Shown here in pieces: positions 52,381-64,000 of a DNA stretch of 64,000 nt. The stretch lies in contig CM082577.2 of the NCBI GenBank assembly GCA_040954595.2, positions 1,798,001-1,862,000 on the forward strand, in the 5' to 3' direction. The stretch's first letter is position 1, and every line of letters begins with the position of its first letter. The notes below the pieces were generated by a model. That model was not told where the DNA came from. It worked only from the letters and a program-made list of their open reading frames with translations, and did not search any database. This DNA comes from Balanoglossus misakiensis. Lineage: Eukaryota > Hemichordata. The translations under genes and the position numbers were made by a program.

Positions 52381-53707
52381 ATGGCGGCGAAGACGTTCGC
52401 GTTGCTCCTGGTAACCACGACTATGACGACTCGACTTGATGGAAAAACCCAGGTTTGTATTTCTTATTTTCGTTCGTATTTCATTGTTGCAGTTTGGTCG
52501 TTTGTGGGAGTGAGACATTAATTTTGGAGAAATGAAATTGAAATACATGTACTGGCATTTAGTCGGACACACTGACGGTAACAATTTTCGTTTACGTTCA
52601 AATTTTGGATGTCGCCAAAAGGTCTTCGTTTACAGATTCTGAAGATATTTATTGTCACTGGCAATTTCTTTTACACATCACTTTATATTTGTGGGTAAAG
52701 TTTAATTAAAAACCGTAGTTCATGGCAATTTCCTTCTTTAGATGTGTTGGACAGATTGGATGGACGGTGAGAATGCTGAAGGGGACAATTCAAGTCCACT
52801 GGGGGAATTTGAAATTCTCGCTCAACTACGACAAACGTACGATTTTTGCAACGATGTGGAGGACATACAATGCCGGATGGCCGCGTCGCCACACACTCCC
52901 TATAATGAAACGGGACAAATTGGATTGAAATGCGAGACAGATCTTGGTTTTGTGTGCTTCAATGTCCTGCAGTTGAACGCCAGTTGTCTCAATTACGAGA
53001 TCCGAGTACACTGTCCATGCACAAGTGTTGCGCGACTGCCCGCGCAGACTACAGAGGACCAGACGATACAAAATTCAACGTCCCTTTTAAATTTCTTTCC
53101 GACTTCTTCAGGTTCATCGTCGATTACAACGTTTCCAACACCTGTGCCAAATAGCCTCACACACTCGCAAACTCCGCGGAAAGTTACCGAGCAAACGGGT
53201 TCTGTAAGAGCAAATCCGAGAACGAGCGATGACGACATCACCAAAAACAGCCCGCCAAATGTATCGGAAACGACGCCGAGAAATCGGCCGAGTTTATCGA
53301 AATCGACAACTCTGACACAGAAAAGAACGCAAACAAAGCGACATATTGGACGGCGGGCGACCCCGTCAAGTCCGCCGGGGTCGACGGAAACGACCGCAAA
53401 ATCGGTCGCACCGACCAGCAGACGACCTACAAGTGAATCAACAGAAAACCTCGTGGAAGGACAATCCACGCCAACCTCAAATGTGTCTTTCAGAAGGTGG
53501 GAAAAGGACAACGATTGCCGATGTACCACCGAGATCGCCGAAAAGTGTCAAATTGCGTACATCGCTATCGGCATCTTCCTTGCGACGACTATACTCGGCG
53601 TGTGTCTGACTGTGCTCATGTGTGCACAGTATGCCAAACTTTATCTGAAAATGAGACATAGCGCATTCCGCCACCCGGAGATTACTTTCGACGAAACATC
53701 CTTTTAA
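52381..53707 (+). CDS. Single-pass membrane mucin-like protein with WxxW domain
   Basis: Two coding exons, 52381-52452 and 52742-53707, join in phase 0 (CAG/GTTTGT donor, pyrimidine-rich acceptor) and give 345 residues. Residues 1-24 form a probable signal peptide, starting MAAKTFALLLV. Residues 26-117 match the WxxW domain of gel-forming mucins and CILP: CWTDWMD at the start, C..VEDIQCR in the middle and LNYEIRVHCPC at the end. Residues about 118-285 are a Ser/Thr/Pro-rich stalk expected to be O-glycosylated, with N-glycosylation sequons (for example NSS, NET, NAS, NST, NVS) in the WxxW domain and stalk. A short DNDCRCTTEIAEKC cysteine cluster precedes a transmembrane helix (about 294-318), and a roughly 25-residue tail ends ETSF, a possible class I PDZ ligand. 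Known WxxW proteins are mostly secreted, so this architecture is unusual. The function is unknown. The 178-codon antisense frame opposite is a shadow. Confidence 0.85.
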
Positions 53708-53857
53708 CACTGTCAGTAGCAGTAAGGGTCTTTTTGAGGCTCAATAACTGAAGCAATACTAATTTCCATACAATGGAAATTGGGTTAAAGAGCCCAACTA
53801 GCACTCAAAAAGTTGAGATTTTTGTGCTCCTGGATTTAAACATATACCAAAGCGAGA

Positions 53858-54070
53858 ATAGGAGTGAGATCCCCCGTGAGGATTAAATTGGGTACTTTCC
53901 TATGTTGAAGACAGGTTCACCAGTGGGTGGATAGGAGTGAAATCCCCGTGACTGCGTGCTTACCAAGTGATACTAGTACTTTCCTGTGTTGGAGTACTGT
54001 CCCTCAAAGGGACTGTGTTTAAAAAGGGTTCACTATAATGTGTAGATTTGATAGGAGTGGGATCCCCGTG
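53858..54070. repeat. Three degenerate copies of an ATAGGAGTGRGATCCCCGTG unit
   Basis: Copies start at 53858, 53931 and 54051. Between them a second motif, GTACTTTCCTATGTTG / GTACTTTCCTGTGTTG (about 53892 and 53978), and a GGTTCAC motif are also repeated, so the whole block is a decayed tandem repeat with units of about 70-120 bp. It begins 150 bp after the WxxW stop codon and probably lies in its 3' UTR. Confidence 0.7.
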
Positions 54071-57000
54071 TAAGATCCTCCTGAGGTCATGAAAGGGCAA
54101 GGTTATTGGACGTGCCTGAAATGCGAGCAAGGAGACTCATCAGGAGAAAACTTAGCAAAATGGCGATTAGGGTGACGACGAGCTAGACTCTCTTCAGCAG
54201 CCCCTAATGGCTTCACAAATGCCTTTAATCCGTCAATCCCAGCTCAGCCCATGTTTTGTAGCCGACGAGCGACATATATTTTCGCTCACCATCCAAAATG
54301 GAATGACCGCATCAGTGACATGATTATACCACCTGCTGATTTAAATATATTTGTACGTGTTATACCAATCTTCTTAGTATTACGTCTTCTTTTCTTTCTT
54401 TTCTTATTTTCTTTCCTTTCTCTGGTTCAGATTGTCTGATTTACTGGTAAACTGAACATTTAGTTTGTTTCCAACTCTCCTGTTTAATATTTTGCTGGTA
54501 CTAGTCACCAGACATACTTTTTTGTGGGTGACCTTTGTCGAACTTGTTCTGTCTAACTACGATCTCAAATCTGACAGTGCTAGAACATACCGAAAAACTC
54601 GTATAACATCGTTTCTACCGTCGTATACCCCGTACTGCGTTGGCCAAATCATCTTTAATTTTCTCACGTAATTCTCTACCAACTGTGCAACAGTACATGT
54701 TTTGTGATCGGTAAAGTAATCACCGGCAGAGGAAATAATCGTCGATTCAATTTGGCTCCATGTGATTTCAAACGCAAACAAAATACTCGTTTTTCCCATC
54801 ATGTAAGCTCCGGTTTCGAATGACATGTTTATTAATCTTTACAAAGAGACATCCTCTCCCGAGCGTAAATCCTTTTGAATGACATAATTACGATTTCGAA
54901 ATAATAAAATAACCACACAAAAGTTCACGTCTTCTGCTTTATGAAGTTATATAGTGAGCGGAGATTCCCCTGTTGTCTTTGGTGTGAAATATGGCTTCGG
55001 GCAAACTGTGAGCATACCGTATAACACGCGGACCCAATGTCTGTACATTATGAAAACACAATGTGATGCGGCGGCGTCGGAAACTCGTTTTAAAATTTAA
55101 GTACAGACTATTTATTCCCCGTGGACACTATGTCTGGATTTGATAATCCGTGCGGATTCCCATCTTAAAATACATGAAACGAATCCGAAACCTGCCAATG
55201 GCGAAACCAAACTCATCCGGTCGTATGCCCTATACATGGTGTACATAAACACTGAGGCATACCTTAGAAGGTGTACCTAAGTCTTTCTGTAGATTGTATC
55301 ACCTTTTCCAGGTTCATAGTAAGTAAGCTTCAGACTTCCTTCAAAAGTTTTTTTTTCTAGAGATCGCTAGAAAATAACTCCCTTGGATTGCCCTTTAATT
55401 CAAAACACAGCTTATATGGGGCCTATTACATGTATACCTGTTTGATCGTGAAATCAAGCCCATTAGCACGATCAACAAACAAAATTTTGATCGCGTATTT
55501 TAAAATTTGCGCGCAATTTGCGATTCGGTGTGCGAATAGACACTTTACGCATTTTCTCCGTCTCGGTTGATCGCTTTGTTTTGATAAAGACAGATTTGTC
55601 AAAGCATGCGCCACATGGAACAGGGCGATGACATCAATTATGGCACCAGCAGTGGAAAATCTGCTGGCTGTGGGATTACTATAACAACGCAGGCGCACGA
55701 TTTGACCGGAATGACCTTGTGGTTTTATGTATTCCACGCTCAATTTCATCTTCTGTGCGATGTGGTCTTATATGGCCGCTATATGCAACCGCCTCTGGTT
55801 TTCCTCGCGTCCAGAACCTCTTAATTGTGTGCCCAAATGGATTTTTATTTCGATTGTCTGGCAAAATTCTGTGACTTCAAACTCTCTTGATTTTCGACCA
55901 GTTTAGAAGAATTTTTTGTAGAAGAAGTCAAAGAGGAGAGCAATATTAAACACGATTTGAAGGAAAATAAGCTTTGACATTAAAAGAACGGAACCAGCTA
56001 CTTTATTCAAGGTCGCTGAAATGACCTTGGCTTCAAGGAGAGCCAAGAATTCCCGGAAATTTGGAATTTAGGACCATTTTCATTGTTTACCACATACACC
56101 GCACTTTCATGTGGCCTGAAGTGCTCCTATCAGATAGGTCGGGAAATCTGGCTCTCAATACACAAGTGTTTCAATTAACTCAAACGAAAAAAAAACATTT
56201 AGAAACACGCAAAAGTGTTATTTATAAGACACGTCACCCCATATGACTGTGTTCAGAATTCGCATTCTCTCTAATAGCAACATGTCGATTCTTTTGTTTT
56301 GGCGAAGGTCAAATACAACAGAGCAAGTGGTGTTTTGCAAAAAAAAATCCCAATGCCAGCGCATGTGTCATCAACACACTGAAATAAGTAGAGTAGAGTA
56401 AAAGTACATGGACTCAAAAGTACACCACTCGAAATAATGATTCGGTTGTAAAGAGCTGTCGTACTCAGCTGTTGCCATGGTGAATTTATCCTCAATTCTA
56501 ATGGACTTTATGGTTGTATCACAATGAGTTTGTATTGAAATCGCATGCTATGTGTGTTTCCAGTTTCCAATATGGTGGATCGATTTCACGTAAACTAGCC
56601 TTATTCGCGTGTATTTTTTCTTGGCGTTTAGACGTCAACTGATCCTTCCCAGTGCCGCCGAGAAGGGATTCGTCTTCATCACGTCTGATCCGTTGCCCTC
56701 GCGGACAGCAAGCACAACCATTGTTCATTTAATTATGTATAAGCCTTCAATACGTGTATACAGCCCTTATAGGGATATCTCGCTAATACAATCAGCCAGC
56801 TATAGTTAGTCTAGGAAATTTGTGGTAGTTGAAAATACATAGTTTGCTTTACCAAAATTGGCATTCTGCAAAAATTGTATTTGCCTGTTTATCGTCACAT
56901 TCTTTTGGTGAAACAAAACAGTTCAAGTGAACTATCGGGCGCCATCAACGACGGAACTAAGAAAATACTACACCATTCTGGAACTAGTGATTTCTTCACA

Positions 57001-59396
57001 GTCTGTTTAGTCATAAATCATTCATTTCCGTTATCGTCTGCAACGCCTCAAACTGCGCATCGGCAGCTTTACTTGGACTAACAGAAATCCCCCATGCACA
57101 CACATTAAAACCCACCCGAAAAGAGATGAAATTTTAGTCTGCGTGCCTCTGGCGCCCATGTCCACCACTTTCAAGTTAAAAAAAAAATTCCAAAATGCCG
57201 TAACTAGGAATAGCATCACCATGGAAACAAACCACCATTTCACTCTGGTCGCTGTCACCCGGGTAAAGTAAAACAATTTTCTTTATAAAAGGTATATCAC
57301 ATGTCATTGTTCTGTGAATAAAACATACAGGCCTGAAGTACCCGATGCCATTGCGCAGCTAGCATTGGTCGTCGTGTGCCTGGCGAAGTTGAATTCCCTT
57401 GGGGACTCGTGATTAAACTTTACAATCTTCTTTCGCTACGATAAAATTCGAAATAATTTATTTCTTGTCCAGAAGTGCCATTAAACTTTGATTACATGAA
57501 TCACTCAGACCTTCAAATGTTTGAAAACGAGTAAAGATGATGTAGGAAATGGGAGCGCGAAAGAGAAATGTTCGTCTGCGTTTTATATTGTACCTTAGAC
57601 CAAGCTGATACGATTGTTCAGAAATGGTACACGTGCAACACTGCACGCGGTTAATAGTAACTGTGTGCCGCAAATTTCTCGAACGCCCTTTTCTTGTCAC
57701 CAAATTGTAAAAATCATCATGTAAAAAGTATTCGAACTCTGGAAGAGGCATATAGACCATGTCCACAGTACAGTGTCGTGGTACTTTCTCAGTTTGATCG
57801 ATGTGTGTGTATCATGTGTATGACATACACTGGAGGAAAGGCCTCTCTACCTCCAGACCACTATACAATGGTACCCATGGCAACAATGAAGACGAAAAGT
57901 ATCGTATGTCGAAACAAGTCACTCCATAAACCATTGGTCTAAAATGCTATATGTGGGAAAAGCAGCTGGCGGAGCGGACATTGTCTCGCGGTTAAAACAC
58001 GGTGTATTAGGCCTACTGTTATTTGGCTGCAGCTGTGTCTCGATCGGCCATGAACGCAAAAGCAGATGGTGCAACATTTATATATATTTATCTGTGCAGG
58101 TTAATATTCAGTGAAGATTTAGTATCACGAGTATTGCTATAATCAATTTCACATTCAGTGCGTATGGTTATAGCAGCTGCTAATGTAAATACGGTTCGGG
58201 TTTTTTTTTCTGTAACAAACGTGTTTTTCAAACACTGTACATAAACCAACCGACTCATTTGGATGTTTTCCTCATTTGATGAATCAGAATGGTTATCGTT
58301 CGCGCTATAAATTGCCATTATCAAATGAAAATTTGGGTTTGTGGATAACTTTTACACAGCCCCTCTACACAGCACGGACGCAGACCTTGCACAGAGGAAC
58401 AGCGGCGAAATTTTACCAGAGTGTATAAGTGTCGACAGAATCACAGAAGTCTGCGGCAGAATCTAGCGATACGTAGCCTACGTATACTAGTAGTACGTGC
58501 TCCTAGATCGTGCGTTGAGAAGGAAATCTACCCGCCCAGGTGACGAAAATAAACATGTTCTGGGCGGTCGACGACAAAACTCAAAACCCCGTAGGGTCAC
58601 CGGGTCTCTGCTTCAGACAGTACAATCGTATTTTGTGTTTGTTCAGTTGACAGCTTCAAGGACCTCATAACTGTTATGAAACGCGACAAAAAGGTCTTTC
58701 AGTGCCGGCGGGGCAACCGATGAGCTTATCGACGAAAACCGTTCTACTGGATCGATACTATAACGAATCTATAACGAACGGTTGGCAAACGCATGTCAAT
58801 GCCTCTGCTAAACACGAGGACAATTTACCCGTTGTAACAGTTTTAAGCCTTTCTTTTTCCCTCAAGAGGCGATAAGGAGTCGAGCCTCCACGAATGAATG
58901 GCCCACAAACACCTGTTGCATAGAGTCTTTTCACACAAGGAAACTTGTCCCAACAAGAATTGCTACGTTGGTGTGAACAGTAAGCGCCTATTAACGAATA
59001 TAATTACCCTTTCATGAAGTCCCGAAGGACCGAGATGATATGTTTTATATACACACTCTGTGCAAACGGCGTGCTTTTATTACTGGAGTTTATGATTTTA
59101 ACACCAATTATTGTAAGTCTGCTCTATTGAAAAAAAATACTTTACAATCAGAATCTTATGTGGCGGTAGGATGATATTAATTAACACACACACATAAATA
59201 AGTCGAATATTTTCTGTTATTAGTAAAATAAAAAAAATAAGTCATTTTCTGTAGAACCCCTTTTCACATAAAAAAAATACTAGTACTCTAACCACATGTA
59301 CACCAGTAACCATTCTTATTCGCGTAAACGATGCACTATCGATGTTCTTTTGTTTTGAAACGGTTGTTTACCTAATTATGCGAGAACGCATTCCAG
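54071..59396. other. Intergenic region, no gene recognised
   Basis: No recognisable exon on either strand. The longest frames (55426-55749 and 57458-57766, minus) have no family resemblance. AATAAA hexamers near 54905 could serve the WxxW gene, but this is not established. Confidence 0.45.
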
Positions 59397-59401
59397 CCAA
59401 T
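59397..59401 (+). promoter_or_regulatory. CCAAT box upstream of CCNF
   Basis: CCAAT within CCAGCCAATCAGAG lies about 140 bp upstream of the CCNF start codon. NF-Y CCAAT boxes are typical of G2/M cell-cycle promoters. TTTCCGCGC at 59510-59518 loosely resembles an E2F site. Both are sequence matches only. Confidence 0.35.
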
Positions 59402-59540
59402 CAGAGAACGCGTTCCACTGTAACGGACAACACATGTATGCAAGCAGTTAGTGTAGCAGTGTTCACAACGTCTCTTGGCCCGCTCGGCAGATCTTCTCCG
59501 CCTTTCTTCTTTCCGCGCTGTCGTATCTCAGGGAATCAAC

Positions 59541-62500
59541 ATGAGAGGTAAGTGGGAGTGAAGTTTGTCGATCTATTCGATTTTAAATTTTTGAGAGAGT
59601 GCGAAAACGACGGAAATCTGGACTGGCATCCCGCGCCGGTTAGTTAAATGGCCGTGTACTGTGTTGTGGGTTCAACGGTCAGCTGGTTTGACCGATTCCC
59701 TCCCTTTCGTTTAACTTGAAGAATCGGCGTTTTACGATGGATCGGCGTTATATTTCGGAGCAATCCAGGTGCGAGAAAATTCCCCCAAGTTCTAAACAGC
59801 AAATCTAGGGACTAAGAGCATTCTCGGGGAAGTTTTTAACTTCGCCCGGTGAAACATTCGTTAAACTTCCGGTAAACTTCTTGTATGGTAATGAGGCAAC
59901 GTCTTAGCGTTGGCGGGCTCAGTTGAAACTGAACTCTCGAAAATGTCGATCTGAAGATACGAATGTCCCCTTACGATTTCAGATTTTGTTGTTATTAATT
60001 AAAGATGGTGTATGGCTGTGTAATATTTTGGTGGAACGTGTAAACGTGGCTGCGACGGTTTCTCGCAAGGCGTCTCTGCATCTCATTAGCGAGTCGTTTA
60101 CTGGCGGGTCATTTGAAAATTTCCAAAGACACCGCCGACGGTCGTGGGGGATTTTTTAGCCACAAAACAATTCACTAAAATTTAGCAAAACACTTGGATA
60201 TCACCGATTATTTGTGCGCTTTTCTCTGCTCGTGTTTCTTGCGGAGATTTCTTCCCCTCGACGCAGGAACGCAGACCAACTGCCAAACCCGTCCCTTCGA
60301 CGGGTCAGTTGCCAATCCGTGTCCTCAACGGATTTTGTACTTCGTGGCAGTCTTGCGTACTCTATCCCTTCCTTCAAAGAAAACAAATGTTGGGAAGGTA
60401 TTGTCAAGAAAATGAATGAAAAAATACAAATATTTATTGTGATTGCTATAATAGAACAAAGAAGAAGTCGTGTTTTCCGATCAAGACTGGCGAAAAGCAA
60501 CTGTAATATTTGGTGTTTACCTGAAGAAGTTCAGCTGTTGCTGCTCTCGGGTTTACCTGCCCGAGACCTTCTATCAATGCGCGCAGTAAGTGTCCATCTG
60601 TCACTTCAAATTTCTCATCATGGATTTTAATTTAGTTGATTGATATTTTTTACAATGCATGTTATTGAGCAGATAAGCGTGGAAAAATATTAAAATGTAA
60701 TACATTCAAATATTTTTAATTGAAAGTTTTGATGCTCTGTTCTCACAATCATGGACGATGGAGATTTTATATAGCTTCCCTTTTTCTGTTCTAAGGTACA
60801 TCCCAAGTTTAGAAATCTTATAGACAACAACCCCAGCATCTGGTCTAGTGTCCATTTTCGTGGACAGTGGCCATCACCGGGAAACAGAAGACATTTTGAA
60901 AGGTCAGTGGTCTTTTGTACATGAATGTAATCTATCTGTTTGATGGTGGATTTGTTTGTGATCCATAAAAGCCTGGGTGATTGTATCGTAATGCGAGTCA
61001 TATTTCTATTGTTTGTGTGTTCATGGTCTGTCTGTGGCATATTTCAAGGGTTGTTCTCCAACAAGCAAAGTGGTTGTGTTGCCATAATTTTCAAAGTTGC
61101 ATTTTGTGACATTGAACATGGTGAAGTTCTTGACATGTTCTGAAAAAGTAGTGTCCGTTTTACGTCATTTTGCTCATTATCAGAAATTGTGTATTTCATG
61201 CTGGCAAAAAAATAAATTTTAAAAATTTAGTATTAGAATTTTTACTCAGCTGAAAAAATTGCTTAGTCTAACTGAATACGCTAACGTTCTTTGTTATCAC
61301 TATCAGTTGATAAGTTTGATGTGAATTTTGAAATTTTGATAATGTGCCAAGTGAAATGGTTGCATTTTTTGAATCAATTCCAAGTTGTGCATTGTGTGTA
61401 AAGTAGCTTTGAGATAGCGTCCATTACAAATAACTGACCATTTCAGCCTTGCAGTAATTATATGCCTGTATGTAAAAAAGTCATGATTCTGTTTCCTTTT
61501 TATTTTATTTTGAGGATGCATGTTTAATGGCATGGGTGGAATTTTGTGATGTAGCTTCTGTTTACTGTTGGCATTGTTGAAACATGTTTTGTATTTTTGA
61601 AAATTCCACCCAGCTGTTGAAATCTCACCACCTATTGCAGTTCATTTCTATGTTGTCGTGACATGTATCCTTGATCCAGAAAAAAAATGTCTCTGCGAAT
61701 GCTCAAAATGGAATTTTTATTCAACACATTATCACCAATCACTATAAATTCCTATATGGCAGACTGGTATCCGTGACTGTTCTAGCATCCCAATAGGAAG
61801 TGAGTGCATGAATACTGTGGCATGAAATTTTTCCTTATAATCATGTACTGATTGTGTGGGTGTTTTTTCACTACAGGGCAGTAGAACACAACAATATCGA
61901 AGCAATAATAAAACTTGGTGTTGCGTACCTGTACAACGAAGGAAGTAAGTGATATGTAAATTTTTCGCAAAAGTTTTTGTCTCCGACTTGTTGAAAACTG
62001 GCAAAGATATACATACAGTATTGGCTGAGGGGACATGGGTTACGTTCTGTTTGTAATAATTTCCACCTACACAGAAGCTTGTGGTAACTTTTTTTTTCAT
62101 CTTAGTCTTAGATAAAGGTTCAGTAAGTTTCAGTGGAATTGACATTGTACAGAAAATAGTCATGTTGTGACATGGCCATTTAAGTGTGCAGATTGCAAAT
62201 GAAAATAATCAGTATACTTAGATATGATATCAATTAAGATTAAAATACTGGTTGGAAGATTATTAATTGGATTTACTAGTCAGTTAAGTTTGAATTTAGT
62301 CAGCAATTTGTCCAGACAGGCTTCACCATGAGCAGATTAAAGCATTATCTTGATAAAGTCATACACATATAGAGTGTGTTGGTCTTGTGACAAGTAGTCG
62401 GTCCTTCAGTTGAAAATTTGTTTTGTAATTACTTTACCTTGGCACATCTATGATTTATAGCATGATTTTCTCCACATTCAAAGTTAAAAAAACACTCAAA

Positions 62501-64000
62501 ATTCAAGAGCAGGTTGAAGAAGTTAGTGGCAGGCTCATAGCTTTGTTGCTAAGGTTCTTTCATGTTTATTTGCTTGGCCTGTTTACACTTAACTTGTTGG
62601 ACTTGACCTGTATATACCTGGACTTGGAGGTCACCATCTTGTTTCTGCAGAAGCCAGTGTTTCTATCCTGGCATTCTCATGGAGGTGGTTGTGATACCCT
62701 ATTCGCAAGGAAAACAAAAGGTGTGAATTGTAAACAGATGAGGCCATAGATCAAACAGGTGGTGAAGCCATTTCTAGCCTGTATCCCCTGGGTAGATTGC
62801 AACTGTTTGTTATTGTGTGACCATTTGGAGACAATCAACAACTGTTTACACCTGGGTTGGACACTACAGGAAGTTGGCCAGTTGGTGGTCTATGAGTAGG
62901 CGTGGTTAATCAACCATCTGTGTTCATGAAGATTCGCTTCTGATACTTATTTTGAGAAATATTACAGTAGATACCATGTTTAATTTTCTTTTTCTGATTT
63001 CAGTTTCAGAAGATGGCAAGGCGGCCAACAACAGCAGCCAGACGTCCAAGTATTTCTGCAAAGCGGAATCTCTCAGCTCAGCGCCGTTCACGTGGCTGTT
63101 TATCCGTCCCCCGTGGTCGCCCAGTGGAACATGTTGCAAGGCCATGGTCTTCAACAACATGAAGAACCACTGCAAAGCACAGGTGTGTGTGCTGGTGTGA
63201 ATTCAAGATCTTGTCCTATATAACAATGATACAGCTATGCTATTCCTTGAGTTGTTTGTGCCCAAATATATATTTGTGAAATGTTGTCAACATGAAGAAC
63301 AGTAATCAAAGAATACACCAATATGTGTTAATTTATTTACCATTTTGTCCTCATTTCAGGCCTCAAGTTCATCAACAATGTATTGTATAGCAAAAATTCT
63401 AAGTTTGTTTGATGTAAGTAATTCTTTAACTTTCTGCTATTTTAACTTTTGAATTTATTGCAATTAATTTTGGGAACCTATAGTGGAGAAAATCTTGTAT
63501 GCTGCTTAATGCACAGCTGTAGTCTTTTTCATAATCACATGATAAATTTCTCTGCTGGCAGGATGAAACAAAGCAAAAAGAAGCCTTGGAATGGTATCAG
63601 GAAGCAACCAATCAGGGATCGCCACATGCTGCATTAGTCACATGGAGAAATGCACAAAATCAAAATGTAAGTGCAGACGACTGTCACTGAAACTTTTTCC
63701 CGCCAAAAATCCTTTGCTCAAAGATTTGACCTTTTCTGTAATTAAACATATTTTGTGCCAGGCAAACATCAATAGTTACAAATTTCTAACTGATAAATTC
63801 ATTCTTCGGTGTCTTTTTTTCTTCAGATATTGGATCCAGGCTGCAGTCTTAATAGCATCAGACAACTCAGGGAATGTGCAAATAATAGCTGTATTGACGT
63901 CAAGGTAGGCCAATAAACTTAATTATCACGTAAAGGAAAAAATGTGCTTTGGTAAAAGAGCTGATCATTATCTTTCTGCCTCAGACATTCTCATCAAAGA
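59541..64000 (+). CDS. CCNF: Cyclin F, N-terminal half (9 coding exons in window, truncated at edge)
   Basis: Cyclin F is the F-box subunit of an SCF ubiquitin ligase (with SKP1/CUL1) that degrades substrates such as CP110 and RRM2 in S/G2. Exons: 59541-59547, 60455-60585, 60796-60902, 61877-61944, 63004-63182, 63360-63413, 63562-63666, 63828-63905, 63985-64000 (continues). All have GT-AG junctions and consistent phases, giving 248 residues so far. The first coding exon holds only 7 nt (ATGAGAG). Residues about 18-60 form the F-box (LPEEVQLLLLSGLPARDLLS, then MRAVHPKFRNLI). The family-diagnostic stretches follow: WPSPGNRRHFERA, KLGVAYLYNEG, FTWLFIRPPWSPSGTCCKA, ILSLFDDETKQKEAL and DPGCSLNSIRQLREC. 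The cyclin box and PEST region lie beyond the window. No disruption is seen. Confidence 0.95.

Noticed and set aside
52993-53529. 178-codon minus-strand open frame
   Set aside because: Antisense to the Ser/Thr-rich stalk of the WxxW protein. No splice context or domain.
60201-60500. 99-codon minus-strand frame with a hydrophobic segment in CCNF intron 1/exon 2
   Set aside because: It overlaps the CCNF exon 2 acceptor, has no homology I recognise, and its hydrophobic run comes from AT-rich intron sequence.

Overview
The window is nuclear DNA from an animal. It carries multi-exon genes with GT-AG introns, an intronless transposase ORF, many small inverted-repeat elements, microsatellites and homopolymer tracts, and no bacterial-type operons. 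Motifs such as TACATGTA and TAGGCCTA recur, and the proteins look deuterostome-like. A marine invertebrate deuterostome (lancelet, hemichordate or echinoderm grade) is my best guess, but the species cannot be fixed from the sequence alone.

Layout. (1) At 1010-1596, minus strand, lies the first coding exon of a type II membrane or secretory-pathway protein whose remainder is off the left edge. (2) From 1.6 to 9.7 kb I find no gene. (3) Positions 9771-38831, minus strand, hold a complete tubulin-folding cofactor D gene (TBCD) that I could reconstruct as 34 exons with consistent phases; its last six exons are spread over about 16 kb. (4) PIGQ (39173-42741, plus, 8 coding exons) is head-to-head with TBCD across a 341-bp shared promoter interval. 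(5) A 736-residue piggyBac-type transposase ORF (43761-45971, plus) lies about 1 kb downstream of PIGQ. It keeps two of the three catalytic aspartates but has glycine where the second is expected. (6) From 46 to 52.4 kb I see no gene, only repeats and poly-C/G tracts. (7) At 52381-53707, plus, a two-exon gene encodes a predicted single-pass membrane mucin-like protein with an N-terminal WxxW domain. (8) From 53.7 to 59.5 kb there are degenerate repeats and no gene. (9) From 59541 to the right edge, plus, are the first nine coding exons of cyclin F (CCNF), truncated by the window end.

The conserved genes are housekeeping and cell-biological: tubulin heterodimer assembly, the first step of GPI-anchor synthesis, and SCF ubiquitin ligase/cell-cycle control. 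They are not a functional pathway together. The shared TBCD/PIGQ promoter is the only obvious regulatory coupling. The accessory content is transposon-derived: two TTAA-associated piggyBac-like miniature elements inside PIGQ introns, the intact but probably catalytically compromised transposase ORF just downstream, and several foldback elements in TBCD introns. The most unusual items are that transposase ORF, the membrane-anchored WxxW protein and a composite foldback element in TBCD intron 6.
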